Shown here: piece by piece, positions 30,283 to 39,596 of the stretch | How positions within the stretch are numbered: the first letter of the stretch is position 1 | How the letters are laid out: each line of letters starts with the position of its first letter | From: Candidatus Saccharimonadota bacterium | GTDB lineage: Bacteria; Patescibacteriota; Saccharimonadia; Saccharimonadales; JAQGHD01 | Reading direction: 5' to 3' | Assembly (NCBI GenBank): GCA_028288965.1 | Contig: JAQGHD010000027.1 | Coordinates: forward strand, 1-52,582 | DNA length: 52,582 nt | The notes under the pieces: model-generated | Database searches by the model: none | What the model was told of the DNA's origin: nothing | The model's input: the letters and a program-made list of their open reading frames with translations, nothing else | Translations under genes and position numbers: made by a program

Positions 30283-31257
30283 ATGAAAAAACGCATACTG
30301 GCAACCATTGCCCTCCTTACGCTCATCATAGTGAGCGCTCAACGTCTCAGTTTGGCCCAATCGGCCCCAAGCGGCAGCGGTTTTAGAATCTCGCCCGTTC
30401 GCCAAGAGCTCAGCCTTGCGCCAGGTACTAGTCGAACCGTTGAGATCGCTGTCGAAAACATCACCAGCGCACCAATTACTGCTCACGCCATTGTTAATGA
30501 CTTTGTGGCTGACAGCAGCGAAAAAGGTGAGCCAAAACTAGTGCTTGACACCTCTACACCACCAGGCAGCACAAGTTTTCGTGGACTAGTTAAAAGTATT
30601 CCAGACCTTACCTTAGCCGTTAAAGAACGCAAAATTATCAAGGTATCTCTTACCGTGCCACCAAATGGCGCCTCCGGCGGCTACTACGGAGCGATTCGCT
30701 TTGCCCCGGTGAGTACCGACAATCAAAATCAAGTTTCATTGTCAGCCAGCGTGGGCACACTGTATCTTATTACCGTGCCTGGCAACATTACAGAAAAATT
30801 GGGCATAGAGAGTTTGAGCGTCAGCCGTCATGGCAAGGCGGGCTCGTTCTTTTTGACCTCGCCGGACAATGTATCGGTTCGCTTAAAAAACACCGGTAAC
30901 ATTCATGTAAAGCCATTTGGCAAAATTGCCATCAAGAATAGTCAGGGCAAGTCCGTAAGTGATGTAGAGGTGAATCCAGCCCCCACGCAAGATGCCCGGG
31001 GTAATGTTTTACCCAACAGCATTCGGCGTTTTGACACAGCCGTGAAATCTCATTTTGGCCTTGGCCATTACAGCGTAACTGCCAACATTGCATATGGCAG
31101 CAGCGGCTCAGCGCTCCTGAGCGCTAAAACCAGTTTTTGGATTGTGCCTTTGTGGCTCATAATAACGGTGGGCGTATTGCTCGTGCTTATAATCCTAGTG
31201 ATTGTCTTCTTACTGTTTCGACGTAAAAAGCGGCGCTACAAGCAACGAACCCTTTAA
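30283..31257 (+). CDS. DUF916/WxL-interacting-protein-like membrane-anchored protein
   Basis: Signal peptide, FRISPVRQELSLAPGTSRTVEIAVENITSAPITAHAIVNDF domain, C-terminal TM plus KKRRYK tail. Confidence 0.62.
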   Translation: MKKRILATIALLTLIIVSAQRLSLAQSAPSGSGFRISPVRQELSLAPGTSRTVEIAVENITSAPITAHAIVNDFVADSSEKGEPKLVLDTSTPPGSTSFRGLVKSIPDLTLAVKERKIIKVSLTVPPNGASGGYYGAIRFAPVSTDNQNQVSLSASVGTLYLITVPGNITEKLGIESLSVSRHGKAGSFFLTSPDNVSVRLKNTGNIHVKPFGKIAIKNSQGKSVSDVEVNPAPTQDARGNVLPNSIRRFDTAVKSHFGLGHYSVTANIAYGSSGSALLSAKTSFWIVPLWLIITVGVLLVLIILVIVFLLFRRKKRRYKQRTL

Positions 31258-31276
31258 AATAAAACTATAAATTTGT

Positions 31277-32152
31277 ATGAATCGTTTTAGACTATCAAAA
31301 TCAGTCTGGTTGCTGAGCGTGTTACTGGGGTTACTGCTCAGCTTGTCGGCCACGCCAGTGCTGGCCGTAACCAATCCTCAATCTGGGCCAATTGGTTTAC
31401 AGGGCACGGTTGCTTCGCCACCGCCAACGCAGGCTGCCGTCATTAGTTTGCCCAGGGCCGGACAGGTCTTTACGGCTATTCCTATAACTGTCAGTGGCCT
31501 ATGCCCTAAAGGCACTGTAGTTAAAATTTTTAAGAATGGTGTATTTGCTGGTTCGGCTGACTGTGCCAATGGCAGCTTTTCGTTGCAGATAGATTTATTC
31601 AGCGGCCAGAATGATCTGATAGCTCGGGTCTACGACTCTTTGGATCAAGCTGGTCCTGATTCGACCGTAGTAACGGTTACCTTCCAAGATGCCACCTATG
31701 GTACTTTTGGCAATCATGTAAGTTTAACCAGTAGTTACGCCAAAAGAGGCGCCAATCCTGGCCAAACACTCAGTTGGCCAATAATTTTAAGTGGCGGCAC
31801 GGCACCGTATGCCATTAGTGTCGATTGGGGCGATGGCAAGGCACCGGATCTTATTAGCCTGGCAGCGCCTGGTACTTTTACGCCAACGCACGTCTACGCC
31901 GCTGCCGGCGTTTATAACGTTATTGTTAAGGCCACTGATAAAAACGGCGTTGCCGCCTTTCTGCAGCTGGTGGCTATTGCTAATGGCGCTGTTGGCCAAA
32001 CCTCCTCCCAGGCTGGATCCACCAATGCGGCGACTAAGGCCAATAAGTTTCTGTGGGGGCCGGCCATACTGCTGGTGCCACTTACGGTCACGGCCTATTT
32101 CCTAGGTCGTCGCTCCCAACTCCAAACACTCAAAAAACGCTTCAATCAGTAG
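31277..32152 (+). CDS. PKD-like domain surface protein with C-terminal TM
   Basis: GGTAPYAISVDWGDGKAPDLISLAAPGTFTPTHVYAAAGVYNVIVKATDKNG PKD signature. Confidence 0.72.
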   Translation: MNRFRLSKSVWLLSVLLGLLLSLSATPVLAVTNPQSGPIGLQGTVASPPPTQAAVISLPRAGQVFTAIPITVSGLCPKGTVVKIFKNGVFAGSADCANGSFSLQIDLFSGQNDLIARVYDSLDQAGPDSTVVTVTFQDATYGTFGNHVSLTSSYAKRGANPGQTLSWPIILSGGTAPYAISVDWGDGKAPDLISLAAPGTFTPTHVYAAAGVYNVIVKATDKNGVAAFLQLVAIANGAVGQTSSQAGSTNAATKANKFLWGPAILLVPLTVTAYFLGRRSQLQTLKKRFNQ

Positions 32153-32264
32153 TTTCTAGCCAGCCGCCCGGGTGAGGCTCCAAAGGACTGGGGTCCTGCC
32201 AACTGGTCCGCCCCGCCAGTTGGCACCCCATTTTATATGGCCCTTGCCAATGACTGGCTAGAAA
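32153..32264 (+). repeat. Stop-proximal long hairpin containing repeat copy C
   Basis: Flanking arms TTTCTAGCCAG (32153-32163)/CTGGCTAGAAA (32254-32264); core 32178-32234 is the reverse complement of repeat A. Confidence 0.8.
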
Positions 32265-32296
32265 AACAGAGGTGAAAATGCTATACTTCACCGACT

Positions 32297-33337
32297 ATGG
32301 CCAAAAAAGTCTATGTTGGGATGAGTGGCGGCGTTGATAGCTCCGTTACGGCAGCTTTGCTTAAAGAGCAGGGATACATCGTCACGGGCGTCTACATGAA
32401 AAACTGGACCCAAGACTTTCCGGGTTTTGAGTGCCCTTGGAAGCAAGACTACCAAGATGCCAAGCGAGTAGCCGTGCGCCTAGGCATCGATTTTAAGGTG
32501 TTTGATTTTCAAAAAGAGTACAAACAGAAAGTGGTGGATTACATGATTGCCGAGTATCAGGCCGGCCGCACGCCCAACCCGGACATTATGTGTAATCAAG
32601 AGGTCAAGTTTAAGCTGTTTTTAGAGACGGCCCTAGCTGAAGGTGCCGAGTTGATAGCCACCGGCCATTACGCTCGCACCCGTGACGGCCAGCTGCTGAC
32701 GGCTCGTAATGCTGCCAAAGACCAAACCTACTTTCTGTACCGGGTTACCGAGGCGGCCTTGCAAAAAACGCTGTTCCCAATTGGTGAATTCAAAACTAAA
32801 GCCGAAGTTCGCGCTCTAGCTAAAAAGTTTGGCCTGTCTACCGCCGCCAAAAAGGATAGTCAGGGTATCTGTTTTGTCGGCGAAATCGGCATAAAAGAGT
32901 TTTTGCAAAACTACGTTACGACTGAACCCGGCGCCATTATTGATCAACAGGGCAAAGTAATTGGCGAGCATGAAGGAGCCATTTTCTACACCATTGGCCA
33001 GCGCCATGGCCTCAATGTGGGCGGCGGACTGCCCTACTACGTGGTTGGCAAGGATATGAAAAAGAATGAAGTCTACGTGACCACTGATCTGAATGACGCC
33101 AAGTTGTGGCACACCGAAATTCCGGTAACCGATATTCACTGGATCAATGGGCCGCCCATCAACCAACCGCTCCAAGTCCGCACTCGTTACCGCGGCCCGC
33201 TGCTGGATTGCAGCATCGACCGGCAGGGCAAGGCTTGGGTCATAAAGACAAAAGACGAAGTTCGGGCCATTGCTCCCGGACAATCAGCTGTAATTTATAG
33301 CGGCCAACAGGTCTTAGGCGGCGGGGTTATCACCTGA
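32297..33337 (+). CDS. mnmA: tRNA-specific 2-thiouridylase
   Basis: VYVGMSGGVDSSVTAALL PP-loop; TPNPDIMCNQEVKF; DSQGICFVGE. Confidence 0.95.
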   Translation: MAKKVYVGMSGGVDSSVTAALLKEQGYIVTGVYMKNWTQDFPGFECPWKQDYQDAKRVAVRLGIDFKVFDFQKEYKQKVVDYMIAEYQAGRTPNPDIMCNQEVKFKLFLETALAEGAELIATGHYARTRDGQLLTARNAAKDQTYFLYRVTEAALQKTLFPIGEFKTKAEVRALAKKFGLSTAAKKDSQGICFVGEIGIKEFLQNYVTTEPGAIIDQQGKVIGEHEGAIFYTIGQRHGLNVGGGLPYYVVGKDMKKNEVYVTTDLNDAKLWHTEIPVTDIHWINGPPINQPLQVRTRYRGPLLDCSIDRQGKAWVIKTKDEVRAIAPGQSAVIYSGQQVLGGGVIT

Positions 33338-33796
33338 AGCATTGCCCAAAAAATCGCGGCACAGTGCTGCATAACCTTGGTCAAGCTCTCCAGTCGCTTT
33401 CTCGACCACCTCGTCTTCTATGTTGTGTAGGACCCGACTAAAAGACTTGAACGTTTCTGACATTTCAATAGCAGTCCGGCCTAATTCCATTTGGGGGAAG
33501 CTCCCTTTGTCTGCTTCAACTAGTGGCCGCTGGATTTCAGCTTCTTTGGCTATCATTTTTCCAATTTCAGTTGCTGATTCATCTAAATGAAAAGTATGAA
33601 AAATCGACCGCTCTTTAGGCCCTGACACTGCCATATCTTTTATCAAGCTCTCCATATATGGAGGTACTTCTAGATTACTCCTTCGGTGCTTCACTAGGGC
33701 TCTACTTACAGCACACTTCATCGCGGTTCGTTCATAAAGGCCTTCAAGCTCAAGGCATACAGCAGCTGGGTTTGATTCGTCACTACCTAATTTCAT
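33314..33796 (-). CDS. Hypothetical protein
   Basis: 160-aa ORF with strong SD (GGAGGTAAAACATG) upstream; overlaps the mnmA 3' end by 24 bp. Confidence 0.6.
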   Translation of the reverse strand: MKLGSDESNPAAVCLELEGLYERTAMKCAVSRALVKHRRSNLEVPPYMESLIKDMAVSGPKERSIFHTFHLDESATEIGKMIAKEAEIQRPLVEADKGSFPQMELGRTAIEMSETFKSFSRVLHNIEDEVVEKATGELDQGYAALCRDFLGNASGDNPAA

Positions 33797-33885
33797 GTTT
33801 TACCTCCTCCCCAGAAGGGGTGAATTCGAAATTATAATACCAACTAATTACTGATCTGTCAATAGTCTGATAAACTGTAACGGAT

Positions 33886-35763
33886 ATGAACGCACAGCAA
33901 ATTCGGCAGGCTTACTTAGAGTTTTACAAAAAACGCGGGCACAAAGTGATCCCGCGGGCCCGGATTGTGCCGGAAAACGACCCCACCACACTGTTTACCG
34001 GCTCTGGTATGCAGCCGCTGATTCCGTATTTACTGGGCCAAAAGCACCCCGACGGCACCCGCTTAACCGATTCTCAAACTTGCTTCCGGGCTGAGGATAT
34101 CGATGAAGTTGGCGATAACCGTCACACCACCTTTTTTGAGATGCTGGGCAACTGGAGTCTGGGCGATTATTTCAAACAAGAACAGCTGCCCTGGTTTTTT
34201 GAGTTTCTAACTGACGTGGTTGGTTTGGATCCCGAAAAGCTGTATGTGACGGTCTTTATTGGCGACTCCAAAAACAAGGTGCCCAAAGACACCGAGTCGG
34301 CCGAAATTTGGCAAAAACTGTTTACATCTAAGAACATAGAAGCCAAGGTGGTAGAAATTGGCAGTGAGGCCGATGGCTATAGCAAGGGCATGAACGACGG
34401 CCGGATTTTTTACTATGACGCCAGCAAAAACTGGTGGAGCCGGGCCGGCAAGCCGGAAAACATGCCAGCCGGTGAGCCCGGCGGCCCAGATAGTGAAGTA
34501 TTTTATGACTTTGGTACCCCACATGACACTGCCTGGGGCGAGCACTGTCACCCCAACTGTGATTGCGGCCGGTTCTTAGAAATTGGCAACTCCGTCTTTA
34601 TGCAGTACATCAAAACTGAGGACGGCGGCTTTAAAGAGCTGCCCCAAAAGAATGTGGATTTTGGCGGTGGCTTAGAACGCATTGCGGCGGCTGCCATGCA
34701 CAGCCCTGACGTTTTTAAGATTGATCTGCTGTGGCCCATTATCACTAAAATTCAGGAGCTATCTGGCAAGCAATACCAGGACAATGTCCAGTCCATGCGC
34801 ATCATTGCCGACCATATGCGCAGCGCCGTGTTTATGGCAGCTGATGGCGTGACGCCCAGCAATAAAACCCAAGGCTACATATTGCGCCGCTTGCTACGCC
34901 GGGCCATTCGCCAAGGGCACGAACTGGGTATAGAAAACGGCTTGTTCACGGCTATTGCGCCCCTAGTGATTGATATGTACCGCGAACCGTTCCCAGAAAC
35001 TACCAAACATGAAAAAACAGTGGTAGAAGTCCTAGAAAAAGAAGAAAAACTGTTCCGCCAAACCCTGCGCAAAGGCCTGCGGGAGTTTGAAAAACTGGCT
35101 AAGGCTAAACTAGACGGACGCACCATTTTTACTTTGTTTGATACCTACGGTTTTCCGCCGGAACTGAGCGTGGAAGAAGCCAAGAAACAAAAGATCCAGA
35201 TTCCGGATAACTGGCAGGATCAATTTAACGCGGAACTAGAAAAGCAGCGGGAGCGCTCCCGTAGTGCCACAGCTGGTATGTTTAAGGGCGGATTAGCCGA
35301 GCACTCCGAGCAAACTATTAAGTACCACACGGCGACGCACCTGATGTACAAGGCCCTGCGTTTAGTGCTGGGCGACCACGTGGAGCAGCGGGGCAGTAAC
35401 ATTACCAACGAGCGCCTACGTTTTGACTTTAACCACCCTAGTAAAATGACGCCGGAAGAGATCAAAAAGGTAGAAGATATTGTAAACGAGCAAATAGATA
35501 AAGACCTGCCGGTGACCTGGAAAGAAATGCCCACCAAAGAGGGCCTGGCCACTGGCGCCCGCGGTCACTTTGGTGAAAAATACGGTGAGACTGTCAAGGT
35601 TTACATCATGGGCCCAGAAGATAACCCGTACACCATGGAACTCTGCGGCGGCCCGCACGTGGAACACACTGGCACGCTTGGCGAAGGCGGCAAACGGTTT
35701 AAGATCATCAAAGAAGAATCCAGTGCCGCTGGTATTCGTCGCATTAAGGCCGTCTTGCAGTAA
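33886..35763 (+). CDS. alaS: Alanyl-tRNA synthetase, short form lacking the C-Ala domain
   Basis: Class II catalytic core; editing motifs HTATH and CGGPHVEHTG; ends at SSAAGIRRIKAVLQ. Confidence 0.93.
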   Translation: MNAQQIRQAYLEFYKKRGHKVIPRARIVPENDPTTLFTGSGMQPLIPYLLGQKHPDGTRLTDSQTCFRAEDIDEVGDNRHTTFFEMLGNWSLGDYFKQEQLPWFFEFLTDVVGLDPEKLYVTVFIGDSKNKVPKDTESAEIWQKLFTSKNIEAKVVEIGSEADGYSKGMNDGRIFYYDASKNWWSRAGKPENMPAGEPGGPDSEVFYDFGTPHDTAWGEHCHPNCDCGRFLEIGNSVFMQYIKTEDGGFKELPQKNVDFGGGLERIAAAAMHSPDVFKIDLLWPIITKIQELSGKQYQDNVQSMRIIADHMRSAVFMAADGVTPSNKTQGYILRRLLRRAIRQGHELGIENGLFTAIAPLVIDMYREPFPETTKHEKTVVEVLEKEEKLFRQTLRKGLREFEKLAKAKLDGRTIFTLFDTYGFPPELSVEEAKKQKIQIPDNWQDQFNAELEKQRERSRSATAGMFKGGLAEHSEQTIKYHTATHLMYKALRLVLGDHVEQRGSNITNERLRFDFNHPSKMTPEEIKKVEDIVNEQIDKDLPVTWKEMPTKEGLATGARGHFGEKYGETVKVYIMGPEDNPYTMELCGGPHVEHTGTLGEGGKRFKIIKEESSAAGIRRIKAVLQ

Positions 35764-35796
35764 GTAAAAACTTATTAGACAATACGGTAATCAATT

Positions 35797-36141
35797 ATGA
35801 GATTTCGGAAAAGTACTCCACAACGAGAAGTTTTTGATCCACATCCGGCTGTAAATTTCAGTCAGGTATGTACCAGCGTAGCAGAGTCGTATGAACTCAA
35901 AGGTGACTACGAATGGGCAACAGCTATGAGAAAACTGGGGTTTAATCTACTTGTCGCCTACAAAGCAGGTGAATTTAACAAACTTACTGCTAATGAAACA
36001 ATGACAAAATTTGCGGCAGTTATATTCGATTCTGCCGTAGCTGTTGCGGAACTTCACCCGGAATGCGCAGATAAAATGACAGTATTAGCCGGGTCAGTGG
36101 AAGCGGTTGGTGTCGAAGAACTTCTTGCGCCAACTTTGTAG
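35797..36141 (+). CDS. Hypothetical protein
   Basis: 114-aa ORF between conserved genes. Confidence 0.5.
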   Translation: MRFRKSTPQREVFDPHPAVNFSQVCTSVAESYELKGDYEWATAMRKLGFNLLVAYKAGEFNKLTANETMTKFAAVIFDSAVAVAELHPECADKMTVLAGSVEAVGVEELLAPTL

Positions 36142-36186
36142 ACCGGTTGGGCATCGCCTTGCCGGAATGGTATAATTAAAGAAGTT

Positions 36187-37485
36187 ATGCTTGATAAAAT
36201 AAAGAATCTTGGCCAAGTTGCGGCCGCCAAAACTAAGTATCGGAAAAAGAATGGCGAGCACTATTTGGTGGCGCTAGATATTGGCACTGAAAACGTTAAA
36301 GCTTTGATTGGCCGGATAGTTGAAGATGGCATAGAGATTGTGGGGGCCGGCCGGGCCCACCAAGAGTTAAGTGATATGCAAGCCGGGGCGATTGCCGACA
36401 TCGCCGCCGTGGTTGGTAATTGTGACAAGGCTCTGGCCGCCGCCGAACAGCAGGCCGGTATTAGTGCCAGGACAGCGGTAATTGGTATTGCTGGAGAGTT
36501 GGTCAAAGGCACCACTACAACCGTGCGCGCTCAGCGTAAAGACCCTGAAAAAGCCCTCGATACTGATGAAGTAGAACGGATTGTTAACGCTGTACAACAA
36601 CGGGCCCAAGCTCGAGCCAAACAAGAACTTATTTGGGAGCTGGGTGGCAAAGAAGTTGATGTGCGTTTAGTTAACAGTGCTGTGGTGAACATGAACATCG
36701 ACGGCTACACGGTCAGTAATCCGATTGGCTTTCAGGGTAAAGAAGTTCAAATCGAACTGTATACCGCTTACGCGCCGCTGATTCACATTGGCGCTCTAGA
36801 GCGCACCGCTAAAGAACTCGACCTGGATTTGTTAGCCGTCGCCGCCGAACCATTTGCCGTTGCTCGATCGGTGATCGGCAATGACCCCAACGCCAGCATG
36901 AGCGCTATATTAATGGATGTGGGTGGCGGTACAACGGACATTGCGGTTATTAACGATGGTGGCGTTCAGGGTACTAAGATGTTTGGCATTGGCGGCCGGG
37001 CTTTTACTAAATCTGTCGAGCGCGATCTTGGTGTGGAGTTTACTCAAGCAGAAGAGTTTAAATTAGGTTTATCAGATAATCATACGCCGCGGGCAAAAGT
37101 TCCGGCTGTAGAAGCGGCCCTTAAAAAGACCCTCGATGTCTGGACCAGCGGCGTGGAACTGGCCCTGGCTGAATTTACCAAGCTTGATCACTTGCCGCAT
37201 CAGTTGCTGCTTTGCGGCGGCGGTTCAAGCCTGGACATGCTTATGGAAAAACTAGAAGAAAGCAAGTGGTACGCCAGCTTACCGTTCACCAAGCGCCCGG
37301 TTGTTAAGCATATTCAGCCCAAGCAAGTGGTCGGTATTATTGACAAAAGCGGGCAGGTTGCCGATCATACATTCATAACCGCAATGGGTCTATTACGAGT
37401 CGGCTTAGACACGCTTATGCAAGATAGCCAAACGGCGGCCACCGGTACCATCAAAGAAAGATTGAACAGGATACTCAAAGTTTAA
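36187..37485 (+). CDS. FtsA/PilM-like actin-fold ATPase
   Basis: YLVALDIGTENVKALIG, MDVGGGTTDIAVINDGG, GIGGRAFTKSV and LCGGGSSL. Confidence 0.85.
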   Translation: MLDKIKNLGQVAAAKTKYRKKNGEHYLVALDIGTENVKALIGRIVEDGIEIVGAGRAHQELSDMQAGAIADIAAVVGNCDKALAAAEQQAGISARTAVIGIAGELVKGTTTTVRAQRKDPEKALDTDEVERIVNAVQQRAQARAKQELIWELGGKEVDVRLVNSAVVNMNIDGYTVSNPIGFQGKEVQIELYTAYAPLIHIGALERTAKELDLDLLAVAAEPFAVARSVIGNDPNASMSAILMDVGGGTTDIAVINDGGVQGTKMFGIGGRAFTKSVERDLGVEFTQAEEFKLGLSDNHTPRAKVPAVEAALKKTLDVWTSGVELALAEFTKLDHLPHQLLLCGGGSSLDMLMEKLEESKWYASLPFTKRPVVKHIQPKQVVGIIDKSGQVADHTFITAMGLLRVGLDTLMQDSQTAATGTIKERLNRILKV

Positions 37486-37501
37486 TGAACTCATTTCTAT
37501 T

Positions 37502-39184
37502 ATGACTGCAGCTCAAAAAGATACTATTTATATAGATGTAGACGACGAGATTACAACGATTGTTGAGAAAGTTAGTAGCAGCGATCACAAGATTCTCGCT
37601 CTGGTACTGCCCAAACGTGCCGCCATGCTCCAAAGCATTGTCAATATGAAATTACTGAAGCGCACCGCTGACTCCGAGCATAAAAAAGTGGTTCTGATCA
37701 CCTCAGAAGCCGGGCTTATTCCACTCGCTGGAGCTGTGGGACTGTATGTGGCAAAAAATCTCCAAAGTAAGCCCTTGGTGCCCAGTGGTCCCAGTATTTC
37801 AGATAAGATTGAGACAATTGCTGCTGAGGAGCCAGAACTCGATGCCTCAACTGATGATGCTCCGCTCGATCCTAAACGCAGTGTGGGTGATTTAGCTGGT
37901 TTGTCAGCCGCAGATGCCGCGGATGATGAGGTTATTGAGATTGACGATCAGCCAGATGAAGCCGAGGCCACAATCCCAAAGTCCAAAAAATCAAAGACTA
38001 AGAAGCCAAAAGTGCCCAACTTTAATCAGTTTCGCCTGCGGCTTATCTTGGGCATAGCGGCCTTTATTATTTTAGTTGTGGGCTGGTACCTTGCCTTTTT
38101 TGTTATGCCTAAAGCCCACATAGTCCTTCAAACCAACACCAGTAATGTCAACAGCAGTCTGTCTTTTACGGCGAGCCCTACCGCGACCGCTTTAGATGAA
38201 ACTAAACTCATTTTGCCAGCCAAACTCGATCAACTCAAAAAAGATAACAGCCAAAAAGCCACTGCCACCGGCCAAAAAGACGTTGGCACTAAGGCTACCG
38301 GGACAGCTACCTTTGCGACCCAAACAAATTGCGTGACTCCAGTAGGAACTGTTCCGTCTGGAACGACTATTTCGGCGACTAATTTAAGCTTTGTAACTCA
38401 AGAAACGGCTAGTTTTAGTCCATCTGGGTTTCAGGGTGGTAAATGTGTCTTTACGAGCGGAGCTGTGCCGGTAGTTGCCCAGAATGCGGGCGAAAAATAT
38501 AATCTTGGCACTCAAAGCTATACAGTAAATGGTTATTCAAGCATTAGTGGGACTGGTAGTGATATGACAGGTGGAACCAGTAAAGTAGTCACTGTAGTAA
38601 GCCAGCAAGATATCGATAGCGCCAAGCAAAAGATTGTCGATCAAGGTAACTCTGGGGCCATGCAAGATCTGAAAAACACGCTCAAAACCGAGGGCTATAT
38701 GAGCATAGAAGATAGCTTTACCTCCAGCGATCCGGCAGTGACGGCTACGCCAAAAGTTGGCGAGCAAGCTGCTGAAGTTACCGTTACAGCTACCACTACC
38801 TATACGCTACTCGGAATTAAGCAGGCTGACCTCAAGAAAATCATCGATAACGACGCTAAGAAACAGATTGATAGCAGTAAACAGACCATCCTTGATGAAG
38901 GACTGAGTGCGGCCGTGATTCAGGTGCAGGATAAAAAGGGTGCCGATACTAAATTGTCGGTGCAGACCGTTGTGGTGGCCGGGCCCGAACTTAATGCTGA
39001 TGTTGTGCGCAAATCCGTGGCTGGCAAGAAAAAAGGTGATGCTAAGGCAACTCTAGAAGCACGTCCGGGTATCAAGCAGGCAACAGTTACTTATAGCCCA
39101 TTCTGGGTGAGTAAGACACCGAAGAAAACCAGTAAAATAAGCGTCATTTTTGAGCAATCAAGTACCAATGCCACCAAAAAGTAA
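37502..39184 (+). CDS. Baseplate J/gp47-like domain membrane protein
   Basis: Cytoplasmic N-terminus, TM (LILGIAAFIILVVGWYLAFFV), then KATGTATFATQTNC...VPSGTTISATNLSFVTQETASF beta-rich domain. Confidence 0.6.
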   Translation: MTAAQKDTIYIDVDDEITTIVEKVSSSDHKILALVLPKRAAMLQSIVNMKLLKRTADSEHKKVVLITSEAGLIPLAGAVGLYVAKNLQSKPLVPSGPSISDKIETIAAEEPELDASTDDAPLDPKRSVGDLAGLSAADAADDEVIEIDDQPDEAEATIPKSKKSKTKKPKVPNFNQFRLRLILGIAAFIILVVGWYLAFFVMPKAHIVLQTNTSNVNSSLSFTASPTATALDETKLILPAKLDQLKKDNSQKATATGQKDVGTKATGTATFATQTNCVTPVGTVPSGTTISATNLSFVTQETASFSPSGFQGGKCVFTSGAVPVVAQNAGEKYNLGTQSYTVNGYSSISGTGSDMTGGTSKVVTVVSQQDIDSAKQKIVDQGNSGAMQDLKNTLKTEGYMSIEDSFTSSDPAVTATPKVGEQAAEVTVTATTTYTLLGIKQADLKKIIDNDAKKQIDSSKQTILDEGLSAAVIQVQDKKGADTKLSVQTVVVAGPELNADVVRKSVAGKKKGDAKATLEARPGIKQATVTYSPFWVSKTPKKTSKISVIFEQSSTNATKK

Positions 39185-39593
39185 TGTGAGTTCATCCATC
39201 ATTGCCCTAGACGTCGGTGAACGACGGATTGGGGTGGCGCGAGCCTCGCTCATTGCTAGGTTACCTGAGCCTCTGACTACACTTGAGCGGGGTGAAAGCA
39301 GCCTGCAAGATATTAAACGTTTGGTTGATGAGCAAGCTGCCGAGGCAGTAGTGGTGGGCTTGCCGCGTGGCTTGCAAGGGCAGGATACTCAACAGACCAT
39401 GACCACTCAGGCATTTATAGCTATGCTGATTGCTACCTTAGCAGTTCCCGTCCATACACAGGATGAGGCAGTAACTTCTGTAAAAGCTGAGGCTGAACTG
39501 GTTGGGCGCAAAGTGCCGTATAATAAAGGGGATGTGGATGCCCTGGCTGCCACGTATATTTTGGAAGATTATCTAAGCACACATCACTCATAA
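39168..39593 (+). CDS. ruvX: RuvX/YqgF Holliday junction resolvase-like
   Basis: IIALDVGERRIGVARA, VVVGLPRGLQG and KGDVDALAATYILEDYL. Confidence 0.85.
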   Translation: MPPKSNVSSSIIALDVGERRIGVARASLIARLPEPLTTLERGESSLQDIKRLVDEQAAEAVVVGLPRGLQGQDTQQTMTTQAFIAMLIATLAVPVHTQDEAVTSVKAEAELVGRKVPYNKGDVDALAATYILEDYLSTHHS

Positions 39594-39596
39594 ATT

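Noticed and set aside
32816-33283. 155-aa minus-strand ORF
   Set aside because: Antisense to mnmA catalytic region with no SD or homology-like motifs
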